Part shown: one piece after another, positions 26,253 through 35,496 of the stretch
Numbering within the stretch: the first letter of the stretch is position 1
Layout: every line of letters starts with the position of its first letter
Origin: Rhodospirillaceae bacterium
GTDB taxonomy: Bacteria; Pseudomonadota; Alphaproteobacteria; UBA6615
Length of the DNA stretch: 64,000 nucleotides
Reading direction: 5' to 3'
Assembly: GCA_002724635.1 (NCBI GenBank)
Contig: PBPM01000100.1
Span: 1 to 64,000 of the forward strand
Notes under the pieces: generated by a model
Databases searched by the model: none
The model's input: the letters and a program-made list of their open reading frames with translations, nothing else
What the model was told of the DNA's origin: nothing
Program-made: the position numbers and the translations under genes

Positions 26253-26978
26253 TCAGAAGAAGGCGAGTATGCGGACGCCCAAGTATAGCGGCCAGGGGAA
26301 CGCGATGCGTGCCCGGTCGCGGGCCAACCCGTGTACGATACGACGCGCCGCCCGGTCCGTGTCCATGAGCATCGGCATATAGAAATTGTTGGCGTCGGTC
26401 ATGGGCGAACGCACAAAGCCGGGGCAGATGACGCTGATTGACAATGAAGTGTCGCGATATGCGCGCCGCAGGCCCTCGCCGTAAATGCGCACGGCGGCTT
26501 TGCTGGCACAGTAGGCCGGCGCATCGGCGAAGCCGCGAAAACTTGCCAGACTGGACATTATCGCGACCTGCACGGCCTTGCGTTCCTGCATCAACGCGAG
26601 CGCCGGTTCCACCGTGTTGACCACCCCGCCAACATTGGTTGCGAGGATATCCGCATCTTTTGCCTGGCGTGGGTCGTCGTGCTTGTGTACACCCCCGGAG
26701 ATTCCGGCATTCGCGATCACCAGAGCGAGGGGCCTTTCGGCGTCGGCGGCCCGGATCCAGTCCGCCATCGCGTACGCGTCCAAGACGTCCGCGGTGCGGG
26801 TCAGGCAGGTGGCGCCTAAAGCCCGGCAAGCGGCGGCGACGGCCTCAAGGCGGTCGGCGTCGCGCCCGCCTAGTGAGAGTGTTCGTCCCGGCGCGGCATA
26901 GGCACGTGCTAGTGCTGCGCCGAGCCCGCTGGATGCACCGGTGATCAAGACATGCGCGGGGTTCTCAAGAGCCGACAT
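26253..26978 (-). CDS. SDR family NAD(P)-dependent oxidoreductase (DltE-like)
   Basis: SDR of 241 aa with 'ITGASSGLGAALARAYAAPG', 'VIANAGISGG' and catalytic 'SSLASFRGFADAPAYCASKAAV'. The C-terminus ends in a hydrophobic segment ('FPWPLYLGVRILAFF') that may attach the protein to the membrane, as in some DltE-like SDRs. It is upstream of another SDR with a 15-base gap, so the pair likely forms a small operon. It is divergent from yicC. The pathway is unknown. Confidence 0.82.
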   Translation of the reverse strand: MSALENPAHVLITGASSGLGAALARAYAAPGRTLSLGGRDADRLEAVAAACRALGATCLTRTADVLDAYAMADWIRAADAERPLALVIANAGISGGVHKHDDPRQAKDADILATNVGGVVNTVEPALALMQERKAVQVAIMSSLASFRGFADAPAYCASKAAVRIYGEGLRRAYRDTSLSISVICPGFVRSPMTDANNFYMPMLMDTDRAARRIVHGLARDRARIAFPWPLYLGVRILAFF

Positions 26979-27099
26979 CAGGTTTCCCGGGGTTGCGCGC
27001 CGGGTTGTTGGGGGTCCGGCTCCAAGCTATAAGGCTGGCCATGATAGTAGCACTTCGGCGTTCCGTGTTTTACGGCCCGTATGGCGGGGGTCTCGCCGC

Positions 27100-27990
27100 A
27101 TGACCTTGCAAAGCATGACCGGGTTTTCCCGTTCGACTGGCCAGGATGCCGGGTTCGCCTGGACATGGGAAGGCCGCAGCGTGAACGCCCGTAGCTTGGA
27201 TATTCGCTGCCGCGTGCCGGGCGGATACGAGGCCGTCGAGCAGGCGATACGCGCCGCGGCCGTCAAGCAGTTTCAGCGTGGAAACATCACGCTCGGCCTG
27301 TCGCTGGAGCGAGTCGATCAGGCGCAATCCCGGTTCCGTATCAACCGGGAGCTTCTCGACCAGGTGCAGGCCCTGCATACGGAGCTCGGCGACGCCGTTG
27401 CCGACACACCGCCGCAGATCGACGGCCTGTTGGCGATACGGGGTATGCTCGAACCGGTTGTTGAGACCGAGGACCTCGATGACCGTGCGGCCCGCGAGGA
27501 GGCCATGATCGCGGACGGTCGACTGATGTTGACTGCTCTCTCGGACGCGCGTTGCGAGGAAGGTCGGCGCCTCGATGCAATCATGGCCGAACATCTCGAT
27601 GTCCTGGCGGATCTGACCAATGCGGCGTCAGCCTGCGCCTCGGCCCAGCCCGAGGCGATCCGGGCGCGTCTGTCAGCGCTGGTGAGCGAGTTGCTCGGGA
27701 CAGATGCCAGTCTGCCGGAGGAGCGGCTGGCGCAGGAGGCCGCGATCCTTGTCGGCAAGGCCGATATACGCGAGGAGCTGGACCGGCTCACCGTGCATGT
27801 TGCTGGTGCGCGGGACCTGTTGGCGGAGGAGCTTGCCGTCGGCCGGCGCCTCGATTTCCTCTGTCAGGAACTCAATCGCGAGGCCAACACCCTTTGTTCG
27901 AAGTCGGCGGATTTGGAGTTGACGCGGGTAGGGCTCGCTATGAAGGCGACGATCGAACAGTTTCGCGAGCAGGTTCAGAATGTGGAGTAG
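27100..27990 (+). CDS. yicC: YicC family endoribonuclease
   Basis: The 296-aa protein starts 'MTLQSMTGFSRSTGQ', the invariant YicC beginning; the ORF-track start at 26941 overlaps the SDR and is rejected. The C-terminal DUF1732 part ends 'LNREANTLCSKSADLELT', also diagnostic. YicC proteins are RNA endonucleases involved in small-RNA and mRNA turnover. gmk starts eight bases after its stop, the usual yicC-gmk pairing. Confidence 0.93.
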   Translation: MTLQSMTGFSRSTGQDAGFAWTWEGRSVNARSLDIRCRVPGGYEAVEQAIRAAAVKQFQRGNITLGLSLERVDQAQSRFRINRELLDQVQALHTELGDAVADTPPQIDGLLAIRGMLEPVVETEDLDDRAAREEAMIADGRLMLTALSDARCEEGRRLDAIMAEHLDVLADLTNAASACASAQPEAIRARLSALVSELLGTDASLPEERLAQEAAILVGKADIREELDRLTVHVAGARDLLAEELAVGRRLDFLCQELNREANTLCSKSADLELTRVGLAMKATIEQFREQVQNVE

Positions 27991-27998
27991 GACGCGCC

Positions 27999-28652
27999 AT
28001 GGCAGATGACGGGACAAGCGGTCTGCAGATCAAACGGCGCGGGCTGATGCTGGTTTTGTCTTCCCCGTCGGGGGCCGGCAAAACGTCGATCTCGCGAGCC
28101 GTGCTCGATCGGGATCAGGATATTTCTCTTTCCATATCCGTGACCACGCGGCTGCGCCGGCCGGGTGAGGTCGATGGTGAGCACTATTTATTTGTCGATC
28201 GTACCGAGTTCGACCTGATGGTGAATCGGCAGGAACTACTCGAATACGCCAAGGTCTTCGATCACTACTACGGCACGCCGCGCGGGCCGGTTGAAAAAGC
28301 GCTGGGCGCGGGCCGGGACGTCTTGTTCGACATCGACTGGCAGGGGACCCAACAGGTCGCCGAACGGGCCCGGGACGATCTAGTAAGTGTTTTTATCCTA
28401 CCACCCTCGACGGCGGAACTCGAGCGGCGTCTCCAGAGCCGGGCGCAGGACAGCCACGAGGTCATTGCCGATCGCATGGCGAAAGCGGCCGATGAGATAA
28501 CCCACTGGTCGGAATATGACTATGTGGTGGTCAACAAGACGTTCGAAGACAGCGTCGCCAAGGTTATGGCGATCCTAGATGCCGAGCGCCTGCGCCGTAC
28601 ACGTCAGGAAGGCATGTCCGACCTGGTACGCCTGCTGCGCCAGGGACAGTAA
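27999..28652 (+). CDS. gmk: Guanylate kinase
   Basis: The 217-aa enzyme phosphorylates GMP to GDP. P-loop 'SSPSGAGKTSISRAVL' near residue 21, 'SISVTTRLRRPGEVDGEHY' (GMP binding), 'VFDHYYGTPRGPVEKAL' and 'VLFDIDWQGTQQV' are canonical. The ORF-track frame extends back to 27552 inside yicC; the ATG at 27999 is the true start. A hairpin terminator follows directly. Confidence 0.96.
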   Translation: MADDGTSGLQIKRRGLMLVLSSPSGAGKTSISRAVLDRDQDISLSISVTTRLRRPGEVDGEHYLFVDRTEFDLMVNRQELLEYAKVFDHYYGTPRGPVEKALGAGRDVLFDIDWQGTQQVAERARDDLVSVFILPPSTAELERRLQSRAQDSHEVIADRMAKAADEITHWSEYDYVVVNKTFEDSVAKVMAILDAERLRRTRQEGMSDLVRLLRQGQ

Positions 28653-28653
28653 A

Positions 28654-28678
28654 TCCGATCGGCGCTGATCGGAATTTT
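28654..28678 (+). terminator. Terminator after gmk
   Basis: A perfect 7-bp stem TCCGATC/GATCGGA with a six-base loop starts two bases after the gmk stop and is followed by ATTTT. The short T-run makes it a moderate intrinsic terminator. The ~210 bases between it and the convergent rsmA end hold no feature I can support. Confidence 0.6.
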
Positions 28679-28887
28679 GAACGCCTGCTTCCTCGTTCAG
28701 CAACGTCTCGGGTAGGCAGATAGAGTCCTGCCGTCAGAAGGGCAGGCCAGCCAAGCGTATTTCGGCGAGTGAATCCGATGGCAAAAGCGCGGCACGAGGC
28801 GTCCGGGCGGAAGGTTGTGGGCTTTGCCCCGGAATGAGCTTGTCGGAAGATATCTCTCTGCATTCCGAGAGGCTACCGGTCCGGCAA

Positions 28888-29739
28888 CTATGTCACGAAC
28901 CGTTCTTCGCCCAAGGTCCGCGCGAGCGCGCAGAATTGTTTAACATCGAGGTCTTCTGCCCGCGCATCCCCGGGGACATTTGCCGCCTCGAGGATGGCTG
29001 CCCCACCGATTGGCGCGAGGGCGCGGCGGAGCATCTTGCGCCGTTGGCCAAATGCGGCCCTGGTCACGACTTCCAAGTCTTCGCGCCGTGCCGGCGCTAG
29101 AGGTTCAGGGCGCATTGTCAGATTGACAACGGTGGAGATCACGTTGGGCGGAGGGACAAAGGCGGATGGCGGAATATCGAACATCGCTCGGGGATCCGTG
29201 AGCCAGCGCGCGAGGACCGAGAGCCGTCCATAGCTTTTGCTGCCCGGGGTCGCGACGATCCGTTCGGCGACTTCCTTCTGGAACATCAGGGTAAAGCCCA
29301 AGAAGCCGTCGGCCTGCATCAGCCAGTTGATCAGCAGCTGTGTACCGACATTGTAGGGAAGATTGGCGATCACCGTGCGGGGATACGGGGCCAATTTCGT
29401 AAGATCGGTCTCGAGTGCGTCTGCGGCGAAGACTGTAAGCCGACCCTTTGCTTGCTCGGCTAGTTCGCGCAATGCATCAACGGCGCGTGCGTCGCGTTCC
29501 AATGCATAGACGTGGTGCGCATCGGACTCAAGCAATGCGCGAGTCAGCCCGCCCGGTCCAGCGCCAATTTCGATCACGTTGACGCCCGCGAGGTCTCCGG
29601 CTACCGAGACGACGCGGCGCGTCAGGTTCAGATCGAACAGGAAATGCTGGCCGAGCGACTTCTGTGCGGCAATGTCAAACCGCCCAACGATCTCGCGCAG
29701 AGGCGGCAGGGCGTCGGCGTCAAACACGCAGGTCAACAA
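28888..29739 (-). CDS. rsmA: 16S rRNA (adenine(1518)-N6/adenine(1519)-N6)-dimethyltransferase
   Basis: SAM-dependent methyltransferase (KsgA) that dimethylates two adenines near the 3' end of 16S rRNA. 'AQKSLGQHFLFDLNLTRRV' near residue 25, SAM motif 'VIEIGAGPGGLTRALLES' and catalytic 'NLPYNVGTQLLINWL' are present; 283 aa. The ATG at 29739 lies 20 bases inside the surA 3' end; a GTG four codons later (29727) is an alternative start. In most relatives pdxA separates surA and rsmA, but here the two genes overlap directly. Confidence 0.95.
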   Translation of the reverse strand: MLTCVFDADALPPLREIVGRFDIAAQKSLGQHFLFDLNLTRRVVSVAGDLAGVNVIEIGAGPGGLTRALLESDAHHVYALERDARAVDALRELAEQAKGRLTVFAADALETDLTKLAPYPRTVIANLPYNVGTQLLINWLMQADGFLGFTLMFQKEVAERIVATPGSKSYGRLSVLARWLTDPRAMFDIPPSAFVPPPNVISTVVNLTMRPEPLAPARREDLEVVTRAAFGQRRKMLRRALAPIGGAAILEAANVPGDARAEDLDVKQFCALARTLGEERFVT

Positions 29740-30679
29740 ACGCCGCGCGGCGCAGGTCGCGGAGATAGCGTCGCGACAGCATATCTACGCGTTCGCGTTC
29801 TATGTTGCGGCGGATCTCTTCGCGGCTTGGGCCAACATTCTCCTGACGTTCACAAACCATGAGAACTTGAACCCCGGTTTGCAGGCGGATCGGCGTGCTG
29901 GCCTTCCCTATCGGCAGCTGCGCGGCTACTGATCGGAGCTTGGGATTCAAATCCTTGAGCTGAAAGCGTGCCGGTGATGCCGGCTGCGGTGTGCCCGCCT
30001 CGGCCGCAGCGGTGGCGAAATCCTCGCATCCATTTACACTCGAAGCGATTCTCTGAGCGGTCTGTATATGCGCATCGAGCGCGCCGGGCGGAGAATCGCT
30101 GTGGGACTGCAGAATCATCTGCCGCAATGAAACCGTGCGATCATTGGGATCCGGGGGCTCGTTCGTGCGTCGGTCGATCAGGATCAAAATCTGGATGCCC
30201 TCGGGTACGTCGATTGGCTCCGATATCTCTAAGCGTTCTAGGTCGCTGATGACTCGGTCCACGGCCGGATCGAGTTCACCGGGCTGAATCCAGCCGATAT
30301 CTCCCCCCGTTGCGGCGGTCGCACTCTTGGAGAACTGCTGGGCAACGGCCCGGAAGTCGGCGCCGCTGCGCAATTGTTCGACGAGGCGTCCGGCGAGCGT
30401 TCGGATATCGGACGCGTCTGCAGGGTTATCGATCGGCAGAAGGATTTCGCCGACGCGGTATTCGGTCACCCCGGCGTTCGCCTGAATTCTCGCGACCACA
30501 TCGTCGATTTCCTCATCACCGATCTCGATCGTCGGCACGACAGTGCGCACGAGCAGCTTCTGCCACAACAGGTTCGACCGGATCTGGTCGAGAGCTGCCT
30601 CAAACGATATTCCCTGCCGCTCGATGAAGGCCTTGAAGTGTCCAGCCGGAAGGTTGTTCGCCCTCTCAATCTGCTCCAT
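29720..30679 (-). CDS. surA: SurA C-terminal fragment (peptidyl-prolyl isomerase part), after an in-frame TAG
   Basis: The 319-aa ORF begins inside the SurA N-domain ('MEQIERANNLPAGHFKAFIE') and continues through a rotamase domain ('VGEILLPIDNPADAS', 'FSKSATAATGGDIGWIQPGEL') and a second degenerate one. The same frame is open back to the TAG at 30722-30724, and the intervening codons read 'RLNIRITQREVDSA', perfectly family-like. No Shine-Dalgarno site precedes the internal ATG, and a product from it would lack a signal peptide, so it could not act as a periplasmic chaperone. Together with the upstream fragment it makes one full-length (~428-codon) gene broken by a single nonsense codon. Confidence 0.85.
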   Translation of the reverse strand: MEQIERANNLPAGHFKAFIERQGISFEAALDQIRSNLLWQKLLVRTVVPTIEIGDEEIDDVVARIQANAGVTEYRVGEILLPIDNPADASDIRTLAGRLVEQLRSGADFRAVAQQFSKSATAATGGDIGWIQPGELDPAVDRVISDLERLEISEPIDVPEGIQILILIDRRTNEPPDPNDRTVSLRQMILQSHSDSPPGALDAHIQTAQRIASSVNGCEDFATAAAEAGTPQPASPARFQLKDLNPKLRSVAAQLPIGKASTPIRLQTGVQVLMVCERQENVGPSREEIRRNIERERVDMLSRRYLRDLRRAAFVDLRV

Positions 30680-30721
30680 AGCGGAATCGACTTCGCGCTG
30701 CGTGATCCTGATATTCAGTCG

Positions 30722-31006
30722 CTATGCTTCTTGGGTCTGGAGCGCCTCGTCGATCAGCCCACGCAGGACCTGAGGGGCAATCCGTTTTTGCGTTTCGGTA
30801 TTGTTGGGCAGTCCGGCTGACGTGATGAGCAGGCGCATACGCTGTTGCACGTCGAAAATGGAGATGACCTTCTCGTTCACAACGGCGGCAATACGCTGAA
30901 TATCCTGAGAGACAGATTGAGTCGCAAAGAATGAAACTGTGACGATGCAAAAGATGGCGGTGATCGGTCGCAGTACTTTCGGGCGTTTGTGGGCGTTTGG
31001 TTTCAT
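30722..31006 (-). CDS. surA: SurA N-terminal fragment, truncated by premature TAG
   Basis: The 94-aa product has a signal peptide (about residues 1-33, 'ITAIFCIVTVSFFATQSVSQ') and the start of the SurA chaperone domain ('IQRIAAVVNEKVISIFDVQQRMRL', 'APQVLRGLIDEALQTQEA'). It then stops at TAG where relatives usually continue 'QEAERL', so the codon is probably a GAG (Glu) changed to TAG. SurA escorts outer-membrane proteins, LptD included, to the BAM complex. The gene sits directly downstream of lptD, with the stop of lptD adjoining its ATG. It could be a real recent pseudogene, a read-through gene or a consensus error. Confidence 0.85.
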   Translation of the reverse strand: MKPNAHKRPKVLRPITAIFCIVTVSFFATQSVSQDIQRIAAVVNEKVISIFDVQQRMRLLITSAGLPNNTETQKRIAPQVLRGLIDEALQTQEA

Positions 31007-33130
31007 CTAGAATACCGAGGATTCGATTTGGCCTAAGCTCTTGAACGTAACCCGGAGTGTTAGCGATTCATCGCTAGGAATGTCCCGATCAGTCGTGAAG
31101 GTAGATCGGTATATTATTTCGAAGTTCATGCAATCGCACTCGTAGACTAGAGAACCGCCATAGGACAGCGTGCCGCCCTCGGATGTCAGGTCACGCTGGG
31201 TCTGAATCTGTGCCGACCATTGGTCCGTCAACCTGGACTTGAGTGCCGCGGTGACCTCCTCCCGATCCGCGAAACCGCTGGTTCGGTCGAAGAAGACATA
31301 GTTCAGGTCGAGGTTGAGAGCTGGAGGGCCGATGGCTGCGGAGATTTCCGTGCGTCGCGCGCGCAGGGAGTCATGGTCAAATCTGGTTTTGTAGAGGAGG
31401 CTCGTGAACTTGTTCGGCTTGATTTGGAGGCTGGCGACGATGTCCGAAAGCTGATCCTCCAGTCCTGTTCCGAGTGGATAGGGGTTGGATTCGCGGAACC
31501 GAAAAGACTGGCCAACGGTGAGGGTTGAACTGCCGCCCAATTCACCGAAAACGCCAGTTCGGAAGCCGTAGACCATCCGCTGACCGCCTTCCACCCGGTC
31601 CGTGCCAGAGAACCGGTTCGGGGCGAACAGGTTGGTTTCGTCGAACGCGATGCTTTGACTGTCCTCGTCCGGGATCTTGTCCGGGTTGCCGCCATTGGGG
31701 GCGACGATTAGCGCGAGGAGGGGCTCGAAAAGCTGGCCGTTCGGTCCGGACCGCCGAATCCAAGGGTAGCGCCAACTCAAGGTCGCCTGCGGGAAGATCC
31801 GTCCGACTACGGCGTCTTCTCGGCCCCGCGAGGTGTCAACATCGCTCACGTTATAGAGGTCGCCCTGGACGGATGCACGAAAGCTTGTGATCGATCCGAA
31901 GCTGTCGGTATTAGATATCTGCCATCCAGGGGTCAGGCTGATGCGCTGGCTGGATGCGCCCTCCTCACGAGCAAGCGCACGTAAGTTGGCATCCAAGGTC
32001 GTCATACCGCCGTAGTGGCCTGGCGGGCTGATGTAGCTGTATTCCAGATTTGGGAGCACAACCGGCGTCTCGGCTTGATCGTTACTGTCACGCAATCCCT
32101 GGAAGTATAGCCCTTCCGCAACTGCATGAGATCGCGACCCGAAGCCCTCTAGATAGAGCCTGTTGGTGAGGGTGTCGCTATTTTTGAAGTACCGGCCGAG
32201 GTAGGTATCGTCGCTAACCAGCTTGATGTCCGCGCCCCAGCGCCAAAGTTCATCGAGGGAGAAGCGCGTCTCGGAGTCGATATGGCCTCGCCACCTGTCC
32301 TTTCCGACCTGCGCATCGTCTTGCGTGAACGACAATCGTGTGCGGTTTTCGCCATCGGCGAAACGTTGTCTGTACTCGCCCGTTACGACCGGAAACTGGT
32401 CGGGCGAGAGGATTGGGTCAAATGTCAGGTCCCGGTCGTCGGCAATGACCCAGAAATATGGTAGCTGGATAGATGACCCCAACAGGCTCGATGCGCCGAA
32501 TGTGGGTGTTAGAATGCCGGATTTGCGCTCGACGGTCGGGTCGGGATGGAAGAGGAATGGCGTGTAGGCGACCGGCACGCCAAGAACCTCCAGCGTCGCA
32601 TCCCGGTAGATGACCTCCTGCACGTCGGCGTCGTGCAAGACACGGCGGGCCTTGATCTGCCAGAGAGGTTCTTCTTCGAAGCTCAGGCAGTTGCGACATG
32701 GCGAATAGACCGCGCGGCTGAGTTCAGTCTCGACGCCGCCGCGGCGCTGGGCGCTCACTGCAGCCAAACGGGAATCATCATTGAGCAGCATGCGGAAGCC
32801 GCGCAGGAAGCCTTCACGCATGTCAGCAGTTAGTTCCGCAAACTCTGCGAAAAGGATTTCGCCTGTCGGCTCGAGCAGCACGACATTTCCGGATGCCGTC
32901 ACGATATCATCGCGTTGGTTGTAGGTGACGGAGTCAGCGTTCAGGATGCGTCCTCCCTGCACTATCTCGACATTCCCGCGGGCCGTTGCTGTTCCTAGGT
33001 CCTCGTCAAACGAGAGATCATCGGCGGTCATCAGGATGGGTTCGTTCGACCCGACCTGCTGGGCGAGTGCCTCGGGTATGACCGAGGCACTCGTCAGGCA
33101 AAGAGCCAGCAATAGTGCGCGCGCCTGCAT
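31007..33130 (-). CDS. lptD: LPS-assembly protein LptD
   Basis: Outer-membrane beta-barrel that inserts lipopolysaccharide. A signal peptide ('RALLLALCLTSASVIPEALAQ') is followed by the N-terminal OstA/jellyroll domain ('LMTADDLSFDEDLGTATARGNVEI', 'TASGNVVLLEPTGEILFAE') and a long barrel ending in the strand 'LRVTFKSLGQIESSVF'. The true start is the ATG at 33130 (707 aa); the ORF-track start at 33598 lies in lptG. Its start overlaps the lptG stop as TAATG, so the two are coupled. It forms an lptF-lptG-lptD-surA order on the minus strand. Confidence 0.94.
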   Translation of the reverse strand: MQARALLLALCLTSASVIPEALAQQVGSNEPILMTADDLSFDEDLGTATARGNVEIVQGGRILNADSVTYNQRDDIVTASGNVVLLEPTGEILFAEFAELTADMREGFLRGFRMLLNDDSRLAAVSAQRRGGVETELSRAVYSPCRNCLSFEEEPLWQIKARRVLHDADVQEVIYRDATLEVLGVPVAYTPFLFHPDPTVERKSGILTPTFGASSLLGSSIQLPYFWVIADDRDLTFDPILSPDQFPVVTGEYRQRFADGENRTRLSFTQDDAQVGKDRWRGHIDSETRFSLDELWRWGADIKLVSDDTYLGRYFKNSDTLTNRLYLEGFGSRSHAVAEGLYFQGLRDSNDQAETPVVLPNLEYSYISPPGHYGGMTTLDANLRALAREEGASSQRISLTPGWQISNTDSFGSITSFRASVQGDLYNVSDVDTSRGREDAVVGRIFPQATLSWRYPWIRRSGPNGQLFEPLLALIVAPNGGNPDKIPDEDSQSIAFDETNLFAPNRFSGTDRVEGGQRMVYGFRTGVFGELGGSSTLTVGQSFRFRESNPYPLGTGLEDQLSDIVASLQIKPNKFTSLLYKTRFDHDSLRARRTEISAAIGPPALNLDLNYVFFDRTSGFADREEVTAALKSRLTDQWSAQIQTQRDLTSEGGTLSYGGSLVYECDCMNFEIIYRSTFTTDRDIPSDESLTLRVTFKSLGQIESSVF

Positions 33131-34230
33131 TACCCGTCCTCTAAGTGGAGAAGCGAGGTAATTCCCGCCAGCAGGCTGACGCCGGCCGGGGTCCAGGCAG
33201 CGAGGATAATTGGCACGCTGGCGCCGAGGGCGAGTGCCTCGATGACATTCGTCAGAAGAAATAGAAAAAAGCCGGCCAGAACGCCCGCGCCGACCAGTAC
33301 GATCGTGCCGCCGCGGCGCGTCAGGCGCAGCGAGAAGGTCGCGGCAATAAGGACCATGGCCGCGAGGAGAACCGGCTGGGCGAGGAGTGCGTGCATTTGC
33401 AACTGGTGCGCCACCGGAGAGAAGCCGGTCTCTTCGAGCACCCGAATGAAACGCGGCAAGTTCCACAATGCCACCGTGTCCGGGCTGGCGGAGCTCTCCT
33501 GGATCTTGTCGGGTGTCAGGTCCGTGGCGAGGTCTTGTGATTTCACGAAAACCCCCGCGCGCCCGGGCCGCGTCAGCCATGCATCCGACAGCCGCCACCG
33601 GCCGTCTAGGAGCAGGGCGCTTTCGGCATCAATCCGTCCTATGAACTTGTCGTCATTGGCAAATTCGAAAACGATGACCTGTTCGAGGCGTAGCGCGTCG
33701 GGTTGCACCCGTGCTGCATGAATCACGGTCTGCCCGGCGCCCTCGGCGCTGTTCTGGCGCAGCCAGATGCCTTCGGCCGAGACCGCGAGCAGCGATGAAC
33801 GGCCGGTGAAGTAGCGACCCTCCAACTCCTCGAATTGAGAAAGAAGCACGGCCGACAGCGGATTGATCACCGAGATATTGATGACGCCGAGGGCGAACGC
33901 AGCGATAATCGCCGGCGCGAGGAACTGCCAGACCGACACCCCTGCTGCTCTCAGAACGACTAGCTCGTGATTTCGAGTCAGCCGCTGGAACGTGAAAATG
34001 CTACCGAACATGACGGCAAACGGTACCGCTTCCTGAGCTAGGAAGGGGGTGCGGAGCAACGCCATGCTGGTGATCACGCTGAAGGTGGCATCGTTGCGAC
34101 CGCTACCGCGCCGCAGGAGTTCGATCGCGTCGATCAGGACGATTACCGCAACGATGGTGGCGGACATGATCGCGAACCAGATTAGGAATTGCCGCAGAAT
34201 ATAAAAGGATATGGTGCGCGAGGCGATCAC
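33130..34230 (-). CDS. lptG: LPS export ABC transporter permease LptG
   Basis: YjgP/YjgQ-family permease of 366 aa with an N-terminal pair of membrane segments ('FLIWFAIMSATIVAVIVLIDAIELLRR'), a central periplasmic domain (about residues 110-270) and C-terminal helices ('GGTIVLVGAGVLAGFFLFLLTNVI'). The 'TRNHELVVLRAAGVSVWQFL' coupling-helix segment is conserved. It pairs with LptF to extract LPS from the inner membrane. lptF is encoded 12 bases upstream. Confidence 0.92.
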   Translation of the reverse strand: MIASRTISFYILRQFLIWFAIMSATIVAVIVLIDAIELLRRGSGRNDATFSVITSMALLRTPFLAQEAVPFAVMFGSIFTFQRLTRNHELVVLRAAGVSVWQFLAPAIIAAFALGVINISVINPLSAVLLSQFEELEGRYFTGRSSLLAVSAEGIWLRQNSAEGAGQTVIHAARVQPDALRLEQVIVFEFANDDKFIGRIDAESALLLDGRWRLSDAWLTRPGRAGVFVKSQDLATDLTPDKIQESSASPDTVALWNLPRFIRVLEETGFSPVAHQLQMHALLAQPVLLAAMVLIAATFSLRLTRRGGTIVLVGAGVLAGFFLFLLTNVIEALALGASVPIILAAWTPAGVSLLAGITSLLHLEDG

Positions 34231-34242
34231 GACCGGGTGCGC

Positions 34243-35361
34243 CTAAGCATCTGCGGCGGCGATCTTCGCCGCGGGACGTTGGCGCGGATTGCGCATCAGC
34301 CAGTAGATTGACAGGAGTACGGCGCCGACCGGCAGGCCATAGGTGAAGGGTATGATGACCAGCGACCGGCGGGAGATATTTGTTAACCCAAGCGCCGCGA
34401 CCTGAAACGCGAAGATCAATGCAATCGCGAGCAGGATGCGTCCTGTCTGGCCCCTACGGTTGAGGTCGCCCGAGAGCAGAACGGCTAGTGCGACCGCGGC
34501 AAAGGCAAGAATCTGCAACGGATTTGTCAGCCGCCTGTGTCCCTCGGCAATCAGCTGGGTCGCATAGGTCCGGTCGTGCAGCCCGTCTCCGGGCCAAAGT
34601 AGGGAATGCAGAAAACGCTCCTCCGGTTCGCGCCAGCGCGTGGAGATGTCAGGACCAACCAGGCTTAGATCGAGAGAGTACTGGTCGAAGTTGAAGAGCG
34701 TGAGGCGCCCGGAACCGCGATCCACTTCCTGCTGGCTGCCGTTAAATAGGACGACCCGTGTCCCTTGTGCGCCCTGATTGGCGGTTCCGCGCTCGGCCGT
34801 ATAGGTGACCGGGCGCTCCGGGTTGCGCGAATCATGCGCGAAGATGCCGCGCAATTCGCCCTCGCCCGAGCGTTCACGAACGTAGATCGTTAGCCCGTCG
34901 GCCGGCGTGTTGAAGCGCTGTTCCTGAAGCAGCACGCTGCCGTAGCTGTTGCGATAGTTGAACTGCTGCAGTTTGAAGGCGTGGTTCGTCACCGGCACCA
35001 GATAGAGCTGCAGGGCATAGCCGATGAGGACACCGATGATGCCGAGGATGAGGCCGGGTCGCGCTAGTGACAACTGGCCGATGCCGGCCGCGCGCATCAC
35101 CACCAGTTCGCTATCGTTCGCAAGCTTGTTATAGACGACGAGAATGGCAGCGAAGATGGCGATAGGTAGCACCACCGCGATGACCTTGGGCAGGTTGAGT
35201 GCGGTCATCTCGAATAGGACGGAGACCGGCAGCCCCCGGTTTACGATGAAATCGATCAGTCTGAGGCACCCGAACAGCGAGATCAGCAGGGTCAGCGCAC
35301 CCGCCACGAAGAGGGTTGCTAGCGCGAGTTGCCGGAATATGTACCCGCCGATAGACGTCAT
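34243..35361 (-). CDS. lptF: LPS export ABC transporter permease LptF
   Basis: 372-aa YjgP/YjgQ permease starting 'MTSIGGYIFRQLALATLFVAGALTLLISLF', with 'NDSELVVMRAAGIGQLSLARPGL' and late helices 'SLVIIPFTYGLPVGAVLLSIYWLMR'. The arrangement of helices flanking a beta-rich periplasmic domain equals that of LptG. It is the first gene of the lptF-lptG-lptD-surA-rsmA set and is divergent from pepA across a 225-base intergenic region. Confidence 0.92.
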   Translation of the reverse strand: MTSIGGYIFRQLALATLFVAGALTLLISLFGCLRLIDFIVNRGLPVSVLFEMTALNLPKVIAVVLPIAIFAAILVVYNKLANDSELVVMRAAGIGQLSLARPGLILGIIGVLIGYALQLYLVPVTNHAFKLQQFNYRNSYGSVLLQEQRFNTPADGLTIYVRERSGEGELRGIFAHDSRNPERPVTYTAERGTANQGAQGTRVVLFNGSQQEVDRGSGRLTLFNFDQYSLDLSLVGPDISTRWREPEERFLHSLLWPGDGLHDRTYATQLIAEGHRRLTNPLQILAFAAVALAVLLSGDLNRRGQTGRILLAIALIFAFQVAALGLTNISRRSLVIIPFTYGLPVGAVLLSIYWLMRNPRQRPAAKIAAADA

Positions 35362-35496
35362 GGACGCTCCAAGTGTGACGTTTTCGGTGAAACGCCATCC
35401 AAGTTCCTGATTCGTAAAACAAAGACCTGCTTCACAAATCGTTTGTAACAGATCGCCGGGCCGGGAAAAACTCCCGCCGTGCTATTGGAGGTTGCC

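Noticed and set aside
25987-26829. 280-aa minus-strand ORF
   Set aside because: It bridges the two SDR genes in an out-of-phase frame and is Arg/Gly-rich without motifs.
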